A stretch of 64,000 nucleotides of DNA, from NCBI RefSeq assembly GCF_038811545.1, contig NZ_CP133319.1, positions 3,191,516-3,255,515 of the forward strand, in the 5' to 3' direction. The DNA is from Rhodoligotrophos sp. CJ14 (GTDB lineage: Bacteria > Pseudomonadota > Alphaproteobacteria > Rhizobiales > Im1). The notes beneath the pieces are model-generated. The model was not told the DNA's origin and did no database searches. It saw only the letters and a list, made by a program, of their open reading frames with translations. Positions 7,586 through 15,284 of this stretch are shown piece by piece. The stretch's first letter is position 1, and each line of letters begins with the position of its first letter. Both the position numbers and the translations under genes were made by a program.

Positions 7586-9709
7586 ATGGAAGCGGGAAGG
7601 GGACATCATCTCGCGCGGCGGGCGAATATCCGCAGATTGCTCGCACCGCGCCATATCATGTTCGCCGGTGGAGAGCGGAATATCGAGGCCATCGAGATCA
7701 CGCTGAAGGCTGGCTATAAAGGCCGCATTCTCGTGGTCAATCCACGCCGCAAGGAGCTGGCGGGCATTCCATGCGTGCCGAGCGTGAAGGACCTGGACGT
7801 CGCGCCGGATGCATCCTTCCTCACCATACCTGCCGATGCCACCGTCCAGATGGTACGTGATCTCAACGAGATCGGAGCCGGAGGCGCGGTCCTGTATGCC
7901 TCGGGTTTCTCCGAGCTTCCTGGCATTGGCCAGGAACGGAACAAGGCGCTGGTGCAGGCGGCCGGCGATATGGCGATCGTGGGGCCGAACTGCTTTGGCC
8001 TTGTGAACTATGTCACCGGCGCCAGCATGTGGAATGTGCCCTATATGACCGACGCGGGCCCGCGCGGCGCGGCCATCATCGGCCAGAGTGGCAATCTCTG
8101 CATCAATCTCACCCAGAACCAGCGCCAGGTTCCCTTCAGCTATGTGATCAGCGCCGGCAACCAGGCGGTTCTCGGGTTTGAGGATTATATCGATGTCCTT
8201 ATAGACGACCCGAATGTCACGGCGATCGGCCTGTTCATGGAAGGCATCAGGGATGTGCCGCGTTTTGCTGAGGCCTGCGCCCGTGCCTTGGAACAGCAGG
8301 TCCCGGTCGTGGCCCTCAGGGTGGGTGTCTCGGAGCTTGGTGCCAAGCTCGCTGCGAGCCACACGAGCTCGCTTGCCGGACAGAACGAGCTCTATGATGC
8401 CCTCTTTGATCGTCTCGGCATCATGCAGACCGACTCGGTGCCGCAATTTCTTGAGTTGCTCAAGACAGCATCCCTATGGCCGAAACCGCACGGTCGGCGC
8501 CTGACCGTCTTTTCGAGCTCCGGGGGCGACAATGGCATGGCAGCGGATTACGCCTCCCTGGCCGGTCTTGAGTTACCGCCGCCCGATGATGCCCAGCGCG
8601 CCGCTGTTCAGGCCCTTCTTCCCGACTACGGCACCGCATCCAACCCGCTGGATTTCACCGCCGGCTATTGGGGACAAGAAGAGCTTTTGACCCCCATGTT
8701 CTCGGAGATGATGTCACGCAACTACGATCAGGCTCTGCTCGTCATCGACCATGGCCGGCCCGAGCTGATCCCCGCGCCAGACAAGGCTCACCAGGCTATG
8801 GTCCGCTCGCTCGGCACGGCGAGTCGTGCCACGGGGATTCCTGGCGCAATTGCCTGCGTCAATCCGGAATCCATGCCGGAATCCATGCGCCGCATGGTGA
8901 TCGATGAAGGTCTGTTGCCACTCCAGGGGCTCCATGATGCAGGCCCCGTGCTCGGTCTCTGGACAGAGTACGCTGAGCGCTGCCGCAGCGGGGAACCGGT
9001 TCAGGTGCCTTTTACCGTGAAGCCGCTTGATCCTACCATCGGGCGTAGCCTCAACGAGCATGCATCCAAGACAGCCCTTGCCGCCTATGGATTGCCCGTT
9101 CCGGCGGGCCGCGTGGCCAGGCTTGGTGATCTGCCCCAGGCCATCGCCGACCTCAAGGGCCGCCCCTTCGTCCTGAAGGCGCTTCATGACGATCTGCTGC
9201 ATAAGACGGAAGTTGGCGGCGTGGCGCTCGGACTGGCCGATGCCGAAGCCGTTGCTGCGTCTGCACGGGCGATGAAGACGGAGGTGGAGGCGAAGCGGCC
9301 GGGTTTGCACCTCGACCAGTTCCTCATCGAGCCCATGATCACCGATGTTGTGGCGGAGCTTATCGTGGGCGTGAAGCGCGACCCTCTCTTTGGCCTTGTC
9401 CTGGTGATCGGCGCGGGGGGCATTCTGGTTGAGCTCCTGCGCGATGCGGAGAGGCTGCTGCTGCCGACCACACCGAAGGAGGTCGAGGCGGCGATCAGGC
9501 GACTCAAGACGTTCAAGCTCCTCGATGGCTTCCGCGGACGGCCGCGTGGCGATCTCGCGGCGACCATCGCAGCCGTAATGAGCATTGCCGAATATGCCGC
9601 AGCCCAGCGGGAGAGCCTGCACGAACTCGACGTGAACCCTTTGATGGTTCTGCCGGAGGGCCGAGGCGCAATGGCTGCGGATGCTCTCATCGTCAGCTGC
9701 AAGCTGTGA
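7586..9709 (+). CDS. ADP-forming acyl-CoA synthetase, fused alpha-beta type
   Basis: Fused acyl-CoA ligase (707 aa) of the acetate-CoA ligase (ADP-forming)/succinyl-CoA synthetase-like family. Order: CoA-binding Rossmann domain (about 20-135), flavodoxin-like ligase domains (about 150-460), and ATP-grasp (about 480-707, with RPFVLKAL...LHKTEVGGVALGL). The phosphohistidine of the family is seen as His259 in SHTSSLAG. The ATG at 7586 is chosen because ACAGGAA lies just before it; in-frame TTG 7529 and ATG 7535 lie upstream without a better box. It is the only CoA-activating enzyme in the cluster and would replace an AMP-forming ligase such as CaiC. The acid used is unknown. Confidence 0.82.
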   Translation: MEAGRGHHLARRANIRRLLAPRHIMFAGGERNIEAIEITLKAGYKGRILVVNPRRKELAGIPCVPSVKDLDVAPDASFLTIPADATVQMVRDLNEIGAGGAVLYASGFSELPGIGQERNKALVQAAGDMAIVGPNCFGLVNYVTGASMWNVPYMTDAGPRGAAIIGQSGNLCINLTQNQRQVPFSYVISAGNQAVLGFEDYIDVLIDDPNVTAIGLFMEGIRDVPRFAEACARALEQQVPVVALRVGVSELGAKLAASHTSSLAGQNELYDALFDRLGIMQTDSVPQFLELLKTASLWPKPHGRRLTVFSSSGGDNGMAADYASLAGLELPPPDDAQRAAVQALLPDYGTASNPLDFTAGYWGQEELLTPMFSEMMSRNYDQALLVIDHGRPELIPAPDKAHQAMVRSLGTASRATGIPGAIACVNPESMPESMRRMVIDEGLLPLQGLHDAGPVLGLWTEYAERCRSGEPVQVPFTVKPLDPTIGRSLNEHASKTALAAYGLPVPAGRVARLGDLPQAIADLKGRPFVLKALHDDLLHKTEVGGVALGLADAEAVAASARAMKTEVEAKRPGLHLDQFLIEPMITDVVAELIVGVKRDPLFGLVLVIGAGGILVELLRDAERLLLPTTPKEVEAAIRRLKTFKLLDGFRGRPRGDLAATIAAVMSIAEYAAAQRESLHELDVNPLMVLPEGRGAMAADALIVSCKL

Positions 9710-9764
9710 GCTGATGGTGCCACCGCTATTGACTGGCGGCGTCCTCCCTGTAACAAACCGGGAC

Positions 9765-10265
9765 ATGATCAAGCGTTTCGTCTCGATGCTGATACTCGGC
9801 ATCTGCGTCGGTATGAGTGTTCTACCCGCCCGTGCCGCATGGCAGAATCTTCGCGAAGACATCGTAAAAGGCGGCAGTATCACCGTCATGATCATGACCG
9901 ACGGCACGCCGGTGACGCCCCTTCACGGCACGGAGACCATCCCGACGCTGGTCGTCCGCTGCTATGAGGACACGACTTCGATCTATGTACGGTGGGATGG
10001 ATCGATTCAGGCGGATCACACGTCGGTTAGGTACCGCATCGATGGCGGGCGGGAACGCTCCGACACCTGGACGCTCTCTCCGAGCCACACCGCGACAGGT
10101 CTGTTCACTGGCGCGTCCAGCATTCCGCTGATCAAATCCTTGATCGGGCATCGCAAGTTCACGCTGGTGCTCGCGCCCGACTCCGCTGCGCCGGTGAGCA
10201 CCACCTTCGCGCTCGATGACATGGATCTGGCAATTAAGCCTGTACGGGACGCCTGTCGCTGGTAG
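9765..10265 (+). CDS. Secreted protein resembling T6SS-associated TagO/VasI
   Basis: Exported protein (166 aa) with a signal peptide of about 25 residues ending PARAAW. The mature part has the pattern PTLVVRCYEDTTSIYVRWDG followed by R.RIDGG and a W.L.PSH segment, similar to the beta-sandwich domain of TagO/VasI proteins. There is no type VI secretion gene nearby, so the name indicates fold resemblance, not a role. The ATG at 9765 is preferred because it starts the signal peptide directly. It lies alone, convergent with the HPr gene. Confidence 0.5.
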   Translation: MIKRFVSMLILGICVGMSVLPARAAWQNLREDIVKGGSITVMIMTDGTPVTPLHGTETIPTLVVRCYEDTTSIYVRWDGSIQADHTSVRYRIDGGRERSDTWTLSPSHTATGLFTGASSIPLIKSLIGHRKFTLVLAPDSAAPVSTTFALDDMDLAIKPVRDACRW

Positions 10266-10285
10266 GCTCGGCACGCCAGTCCGCA

Positions 10286-10346
10286 TAGAGCATTTTCGAG
10301 CGAAGTGGATAGGGGTAGGCGAGGCAGGAAAGTCGCGAACGCTCTA
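10286..10346. repeat. Palindromic intergenic repeat with TAGAGC ends
   Basis: About 61 bp bounded by TAGAGC on the plus strand (10286-10291) and by its complement GCTCTA (10341-10346). The left arm reads TAGAGCATTTTCGAGCG and the right arm, read on the minus strand, TAGAGCGTTCGCG. The right end contains the stop codon of the HPr gene. Related TAGAGC sequences occur at 14343, 29802 and 55155. Such small palindromic repeats are common between genes in Rhizobiales. Confidence 0.55.
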
Positions 10347-10634
10347 GCAATCCTCGTGGAACTTTGCCGCGACGAGATCCTGCAAGGCATCGAGCGCTTG
10401 TTCCGCCTCGGGGCCCGACGCGGTGACGACGATTGTCGAACCGGGATGGGCAGCCAGCATCATCAGCCCCATGATGGACGTGCCCACGACCGTTTGTCCG
10501 TCGCGGCTGACCGTGACATGAGCATTGAAGCTTTCCGCACAGCGAACGAACTTCGCTGAGGCCCGGGCATGAAGACCACGGCTATTGATGATCTCGAACG
10601 TGCGCTCGAGAGGTTTGACTTCGGCTTTCGTCAT
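10344..10634 (-). CDS. Phosphocarrier protein HPr (NPr-type)
   Basis: Small phosphocarrier (96 aa) of the phosphotransferase system. The phosphorylatable histidine is His22 in SRGLHARASAKF and the regulatory serine, target of HprK, is Ser53 in GTSIMGLMM. It relays phosphate to the EIIA encoded just upstream and can be phosphorylated on serine by the HprK-like kinase of the same cluster. No EII permease is nearby, which suggests a regulatory rather than sugar-importing PTS, as in other alphaproteobacteria. The stop codon TAG lies within a palindromic repeat. Confidence 0.92.
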   Translation of the reverse strand: MTKAEVKPLERTFEIINSRGLHARASAKFVRCAESFNAHVTVSRDGQTVVGTSIMGLMMLAAHPGSTIVVTASGPEAEQALDALQDLVAAKFHEDC

Positions 10635-10654
10635 TGACTCGTTAACTCGGGAGA

Positions 10655-11059
10655 TCAGCCGTCTCCGGAAAGAACACGGCTGGCAATATTGATATATTTG
10701 CGCCCGGCATCCTGCGCCTGCTCGACCGCTTCTGCAATGGGCATATCGGCGCGAACCCGCGCGAGCTTGATCAGCATTGGCAGGTTCACGCCGGCAATCA
10801 CCTCGACCTTGGTGCTTTGCATGGTCGAAATCGCGAGGTTTGAGGGCGTGCCGCCGAACATATCGGTTAAGAGGATCACCCCCTGACCGGAATCGACACG
10901 GCCGACGGCCGCGAGGATATCGGCTCGTCTCTGCTCCATATCGTCATCAGGACCAATTGAGATTGCCTCGACCTGCTGTTGGGGACCGACGACATGTTCC
11001 ATGGCGGCATGGAATTCTGCTGCAAGCCTGCCGTGGGTCACCAGAACCAGTCCGATCAT
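10655..11059 (-). CDS. PTS EIIA component, mannose/fructose family
   Basis: Cytoplasmic EIIA domain (134 aa) with the phosphoacceptor His9 in VLVTHGRLA and the family segment LTDMFGGTPSN. It accepts phosphate from HPr. There are no EIIB, EIIC or EIID genes here, so it most likely signals PTS phosphorylation state, for example to regulatory partners, rather than transporting sugar. The start ATG overlaps the stop of a 75-codon open frame (ATGA). It lies 20 bp before the HPr gene. Confidence 0.9.
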   Translation of the reverse strand: MIGLVLVTHGRLAAEFHAAMEHVVGPQQQVEAISIGPDDDMEQRRADILAAVGRVDSGQGVILLTDMFGGTPSNLAISTMQSTKVEVIAGVNLPMLIKLARVRADMPIAEAVEQAQDAGRKYINIASRVLSGDG

Positions 11060-11283
11060 CCAGTTTTCTCTCTTCTGTCATCCGGCTGCTGGATCGAAAT
11101 GCGCCACAGGACGTTTAAGTCCGCACCGGTAATGCAATAATGCTGCCCAGATCGCAGTCCTGGCCGAAACAGGGGAAAGCCGCCGATCGGATCCGCCGCG
11201 CTCGCCCGGTGTGACGAGGGGCGGCGTGCTGGCTGCCTTCCATATACCCAATCTGGTTTTCCAGCCATATCCTCAAGCCGCAT
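11056..11283 (-). CDS. Possible small protein between hprK and EIIA
   Basis: An open frame of 75 codons fills the gap between the HprK-like gene and EIIA. Its ATG is 5 nt after the hprK stop and its TGA overlaps the EIIA ATG as ATGA, the arrangement expected of a coupled gene. The protein is rich in Arg, Pro and Ser, with no recognisable domain, signal peptide or membrane segment. Many relatives have rapZ at this place; no trace of a RapZ P-loop is seen here. It may be a real small gene, a remnant or chance. Confidence 0.25.
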   Translation of the reverse strand: MRLEDMAGKPDWVYGRQPARRPSSHRASAADPIGGFPLFRPGLRSGQHYCITGADLNVLWRISIQQPDDRREKTG

Positions 11284-11288
11284 GACGT

Positions 11289-11774
11289 TCAGACCGCCAA
11301 AGTGGAGCTGGATACGTTACGGCGGAACGCTGTAATCGCAACACGGATCTTTGCGGTTGTGGAGATATCCCAAGGTGAAACGCGCAGCTCGGGTAAGCGG
11401 GTGTTGGCGACCTCGATCGTCTGGGCACCAAAATCGGGCAGTCTGTCGATGGTCTCACGCTGGGCGAAAGTGACCACCAGCCGCAGGGCAGCCGAGGGGC
11501 GCGTGGCCATGACGCGCACGATCCCAAGCCCGCGAACCTCGATCAATCCCCGCAGCGCCTCTGGTGGAGACGCGATGAGCGCATCGCCCGACCTGCGCAG
11601 CACCACTTGATCATCGCTCACGAGAGCACACGACATCGGCTCCCCATCCCCACCGGAACCATGCTCGTCGATAAGCCTCAGCGCGAGGTCCGATTTGCCC
11701 GACCCCGATGGCCCAAGGATCAGGACGCCATCCGCTCCAAACGCAACGCAGGTGCCATGGACCAAGGTCATCAT
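11289..11774 (-). CDS. hprK: HPr kinase/phosphorylase, short alphaproteobacterial form
   Basis: Serine kinase/phosphorylase domain (161 aa) acting on HPr. Walker A is GPSGSGKS (residues 21-28); SDDQVVL and the HprK signature region EVRGLGIV follow. It lacks the N-terminal domain of Firmicute HprK (about 310 aa), as is usual in alphaproteobacteria. The open frame starts at a TTG overlapping the kinase gene upstream; the ATG at 11774 is preferred because homologues begin close to the VHGTCVA segment. It links the ChvG/ChvI genes to the PTS genes. Confidence 0.88.
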   Translation of the reverse strand: MMTLVHGTCVAFGADGVLILGPSGSGKSDLALRLIDEHGSGGDGEPMSCALVSDDQVVLRRSGDALIASPPEALRGLIEVRGLGIVRVMATRPSAALRLVVTFAQRETIDRLPDFGAQTIEVANTRLPELRVSPWDISTTAKIRVAITAFRRNVSSSTLAV

Positions 11775-11788
11775 GCCACCGCCAATCC

Positions 11789-13579
11789 TCAATTGTCGCT
11801 ATCGATCGGCTTCAGCCTCACAATGAATCGGGCGCCGAGAACCGGCCGTTCTTCGGTTATCCTGCCTGGGCCATAACGGTTCTCCGCCCAGATGCGCCCG
11901 CGATGGGCCTCCACGATTTGCTTCGAGATGCTCAAGCCCAAACCGCTATTTTGCCCGAAGGATCCTTCAGGCCGGTCAGTATGGAAGCGGTCGAAGATCT
12001 TGTCCATGCTCTCGGGGCGGATGCCGGGTCCGTCATCGTCCACACAGATCTCGATTTCCCCGGCGACGCGCCGCAATCTTACCCGTATCGAGCCATTGGG
12101 TGGTGAGAACGAGCGGGCATTGTCGAGGAGATTGCGAACCACCTGACCGAGCCGGATGTCGTGTCCCATTACGCAGAACGGTCGGTCCACATGCTCCGGA
12201 GGTTGAATGATTCGCAGCACGATTTCGGCCTGATCACCCTGGCGCGTCTGATTGGCAATGCTGATCACCATGTTCAGCAATTCGACGATATCAACCTCTT
12301 CCGCTTCGGCACGTGCCAATTCGGCATCCAGCCTGGACGCGTCGGAAATATCGGTGATCAAGCGGTCGAGGCGCTTTACGTCGTCCTTGATGATCGCCAC
12401 CAGCCGGCGGCGTTGCTCGTCGTTCTTGATATAGTCGAGCGTTTCCACGGCACTGCGCAAGGAGGTGAGCGGGTTCTTGAGCTCGTGGGACACGTCGGCC
12501 GCAAAATTCTCGATCGCAGCAATCCTGCTGTAAAGGGCATTGGTCATGTCGCGCAGGGCGACCGACAAATGCCCGATCTCGTCGCGACGCGATGAGAAAT
12601 CTGGGATCTCGACCCGCTTGTTGACACCATGGCGAACCCGTTCAGCGGCCGCCGCAAGACGCTTGATCGGCTCGGCGATGGTGCCGGCGAGCAGGACCGA
12701 CAGAAGCACCGTCACCAGGGCCGCGAACAGGAAGGTGAACAGGATGATCCGCCGCTCGCCACGCAGCGGCTCGTCGATATCCCCGCCCTGAGTGGACAGA
12801 ACCAACGCGCCGAGCACGGCACGGAAGCGCTGGACCGGAACGGCCACCGACACCACGATTTCGTGCCGCTCATTCACACGGACAACGCTCACCGAGGCGC
12901 CGTTCAGTGCCGCCGTGACCTCCGGGAAATCCTTGCCATTCTCATTCCCATATTCTTTCTGCAGTGGATAATCGTTCGAAAACAGCCAATTGTTCAGCTG
13001 ATGCCACAGCTGGACGAAGATGTTCTCATGGCTGCCATCCGGCGGCGGCAGGTCAAAGCGCAGGATTTCCCCGCGGCCATAGAGATACTGTGAGTCAACG
13101 ACCAGCAGCCCTTCTCGGTCATATATCCGGGCGCGCGTTTTTGTGGGCGAGATCAGCCGCCGCAAAATCTGTCCGGCCCGCTCCGGATTGATCGGGAATT
13201 CGAAACTGCGCGTCTCATCGCTCTCGGCGCCGAACCGGCTGCCGCTTTGCAGATCCAGGAAGCGGTCCGGATCAATCAGGATGGAATCCGTGTCGACGGT
13301 GGCTGCCGCTGCAATCGCGCCGGCGATGATATGGGCCTGCGGCATAAGGCTCTGCACGCGAGCCTCGATCAGGCTCTGCCGGTACTTGTTGAAGTAGAGG
13401 ATACCCGAGACGAGAATGATCAGCCCGGCGATATTGAGCAGGATGATGCGTGTCGTCAGGCTTGACGGGCTGAAGAGGAGAGACGGACGGAACGCTGAAA
13501 GTCGCTCGCGCTCTTCGATCGCGTCCGAAGCGCGATCGTCATCGTCAATGCTAAAGTCGCGCTCGGTCTCCGCAACCAT
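11789..13579 (-). CDS. chvG: Sensor histidine kinase ChvG (ExoS)
   Basis: Membrane histidine kinase (596 aa) sensing envelope and acid stress in Rhizobiales and phosphorylating ChvI. It has a cytoplasmic N-terminal tail of about 43 residues, TM1 (about 44-64), a large periplasmic sensor region, TM2 (about 278-300), HAMP, the HisKA box with phosphorylated His365 in DVSHELKNPL, then an HATPase domain with N box (LLDNA), DDDGPGI and GLGLSIS. The start lies 35 bp after the chvI stop. In Agrobacterium and Sinorhizobium the periplasmic partner is ExoR; no exoR is in this window. Confidence 0.93.
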   Translation of the reverse strand: MVAETERDFSIDDDDRASDAIEERERLSAFRPSLLFSPSSLTTRIILLNIAGLIILVSGILYFNKYRQSLIEARVQSLMPQAHIIAGAIAAAATVDTDSILIDPDRFLDLQSGSRFGAESDETRSFEFPINPERAGQILRRLISPTKTRARIYDREGLLVVDSQYLYGRGEILRFDLPPPDGSHENIFVQLWHQLNNWLFSNDYPLQKEYGNENGKDFPEVTAALNGASVSVVRVNERHEIVVSVAVPVQRFRAVLGALVLSTQGGDIDEPLRGERRIILFTFLFAALVTVLLSVLLAGTIAEPIKRLAAAAERVRHGVNKRVEIPDFSSRRDEIGHLSVALRDMTNALYSRIAAIENFAADVSHELKNPLTSLRSAVETLDYIKNDEQRRRLVAIIKDDVKRLDRLITDISDASRLDAELARAEAEEVDIVELLNMVISIANQTRQGDQAEIVLRIIQPPEHVDRPFCVMGHDIRLGQVVRNLLDNARSFSPPNGSIRVRLRRVAGEIEICVDDDGPGIRPESMDKIFDRFHTDRPEGSFGQNSGLGLSISKQIVEAHRGRIWAENRYGPGRITEERPVLGARFIVRLKPIDSDN

Positions 13580-13614
13580 TCCGGCTCATTCGGCTCGCAT
13601 CGACGAGCCCCACG

Positions 13615-14313
13615 TCACATTTCCTTGAAACGATATCCGACACCGTAAAGAGTTTCGATGGCGTCGAAATCGTCATCAACCACCTTGAACTTCTTCCGCA
13701 GCCGCTTGATGTGGCTATCGATCGTCCGATCATCCACATATACCTGATCATCATAGGCTGCATCCATTAGCGCGTCGCGGCTTTTAACCACACCCGGGCG
13801 CTGGGCCAAAGCTTGGAGGATCAGGAATTCCGTAACCGTCAATGTCACGCCTTGCCCATTCCAGGTGCAGGAGTGGCGCTCCGGATCCATGATGAGCGCG
13901 CCTCGCTCGATCTTCTTGGCCGAGACCTCGCCTGTGGCAGAGGCCTCGCGTGGCTGGGAGCGTCGCAATACGGCCCGGACCCGTTCGATCAGCAGCCTTT
14001 GCGAGAACGGCTTACGGATATAGTCATCGGCGCCCATCTTGAGGCCGAAGAGCTCGTCGATCTCATCGTCCTTGGAGGTGAGGAAGATGACGGGCATATC
14101 GGTCTTCTGACGAAGGCGGCGAAGAAGCTCCATGCCATCCATGCGCGGCATCTTGATGTCGAAGATCGCGATATCGGGCGGATTGTCCTCGAGGCCTTTG
14201 AGGGCCGCGACGCCGTCGACATAGGTTTGCGTTTGATAGCCCTCGGCTTCGAGGGCCATGCTTACCGAAGTTAGAATATGCCTGTCGTCGTCAACCAACG
14301 CAATCGTCGGCAT
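13615..14313 (-). CDS. chvI: Response regulator ChvI
   Basis: OmpR-type response regulator (232 aa). The receiver domain has DDD near the start, phosphoacceptor Asp52 in [11 protein letters not shown], and Lys in RKPFSQRLL. The C-terminal winged helix carries [20 protein letters not shown], typical of ChvI. The ATG at 14313 gives the family N-terminus [10 protein letters not shown] and places the aspartate at the familiar position 52; an ATG at 14331 with AGGA upstream would add six residues. It acts with ChvG on envelope, acid and exopolysaccharide genes in relatives. Confidence 0.93.
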   Translation of the reverse strand: MPTIALVDDDRHILTSVSMALEAEGYQTQTYVDGVAALKGLEDNPPDIAIFDIKMPRMDGMELLRRLRQKTDMPVIFLTSKDDEIDELFGLKMGADDYIRKPFSQRLLIERVRAVLRRSQPREASATGEVSAKKIERGALIMDPERHSCTWNGQGVTLTVTEFLILQALAQRPGVVKSRDALMDAAYDDQVYVDDRTIDSHIKRLRKKFKVVDDDFDAIETLYGVGYRFKEM

Positions 14314-14342
14314 TTTCTTGCCCATGACCATGAATCCTGTCG

Positions 14343-14352
14343 TAGCGCTCTA
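14343..14352. repeat. TAGAGC-type repeat end upstream of chvI
   Basis: The sequence TAGCGCTCTA shares the 9-mer AGCGCTCTA with the repeat at 29825-29833 and, read on the minus strand, begins TAGAGCGCT like the other intergenic copies. It lies in the 5' leader of chvI. Only one end is recognisable, so this may be a degenerate copy. Confidence 0.3.
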
Positions 14353-14495
14353 GAAGCCGAACAAGGGTAAATTGTGGCGCATATAATGCGTTACAGAGGC
14401 CAAGGTGACTGGCATATGAATGGGCGGCCTCTGCAGTCCCTGCTTTGGCATCTTTCTATAGCGGACTTATACAACGAAGTTCAACCACTGCGCGT

Positions 14496-15248
14496 ATGGG
14501 AGACCTTAGCTTGCCCGCCGACACTGAAACTCAATTGCCCGGACCAACTGCTCGCTGCTTGCTCCGCAAGGCTCGTAAGGCCGCTCTCGGGACGCTCCAG
14601 GAGGCTAGCGGCGCACCTCTGGTGACACTCGCCACGGTGGCGACGGATCCGTTCGGTGCCCCCCTGCTCCTCCTGTCAGGATTGGCCTGGCATACCCGCA
14701 ACCTGCTGGCCGATGGGCGTGCCTCGCTGCTGATCGATGGCACCGGGCCAGAGGGCGATCCGCTTGAGGGGATCCGGGTGAGCCTCTGGGGCAGAATCTC
14801 GCAGGCAGGTGATGAGGCGAGGGGGCGCTTCCTCGCACATCATCCCTCCGCCAGCTATTATGCTGACTTCAAAGATTTCGCTTTCTATCGTCTCGATGTC
14901 GAGGGCGGCCACTCGGTGGCAGGCTTCGGGCGGATCGTCACGTTCGGCGCGCAAGACTTCCTCCTCGATTCTGCCCAGTTCGCACCGGTGGCGGACGCTG
15001 AGGCCCGCATTGTTAGTCACATGAATGAAGATCACGCCGATGCGGTTGCGCTTTATGCGACGAAGCTGCTCGGTGCCGAAGCCGGTGATTGGAAAATTTC
15101 CGCGGTGGATCCGGACGGGTGCGATCTCGTCAACGGAAAGACCGTGCTGCGACTGCCGTTTGAGCGGCCGGTCTGCACGGCCGAGGAGGTGCGCAAGGAA
15201 TTGGTCGCGCTCGTCAAAAAGGCTCGCGGCATGGAGGCCGCTGCCTGA
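14496..15248 (+). CDS. HugZ-type haem-binding protein, PNPOx-like fold
   Basis: Protein of 250 aa. Residues about 20-165 form the split-barrel FMN/haem-binding fold (ATVATDPFGAPLLLLSGLAWHTRNL), and the C-terminal domain has SHMNEDHADAV, the DUF2470 segment containing the haem-ligand histidine of HugZ. In this family the protein binds or degrades haem for iron supply; whether it is a true haem oxygenase cannot be decided. The ATG at 14496 is preferred to the in-frame TTG at 14445. It is divergent from chvI. No clear Fur or Irr site was seen upstream. Confidence 0.7.
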   Translation: MGDLSLPADTETQLPGPTARCLLRKARKAALGTLQEASGAPLVTLATVATDPFGAPLLLLSGLAWHTRNLLADGRASLLIDGTGPEGDPLEGIRVSLWGRISQAGDEARGRFLAHHPSASYYADFKDFAFYRLDVEGGHSVAGFGRIVTFGAQDFLLDSAQFAPVADAEARIVSHMNEDHADAVALYATKLLGAEAGDWKISAVDPDGCDLVNGKTVLRLPFERPVCTAEEVRKELVALVKKARGMEAAA

Positions 15249-15284
15249 TGACGTCTACCTCGCTGGGGAGTGCTGCGGCAGGTG

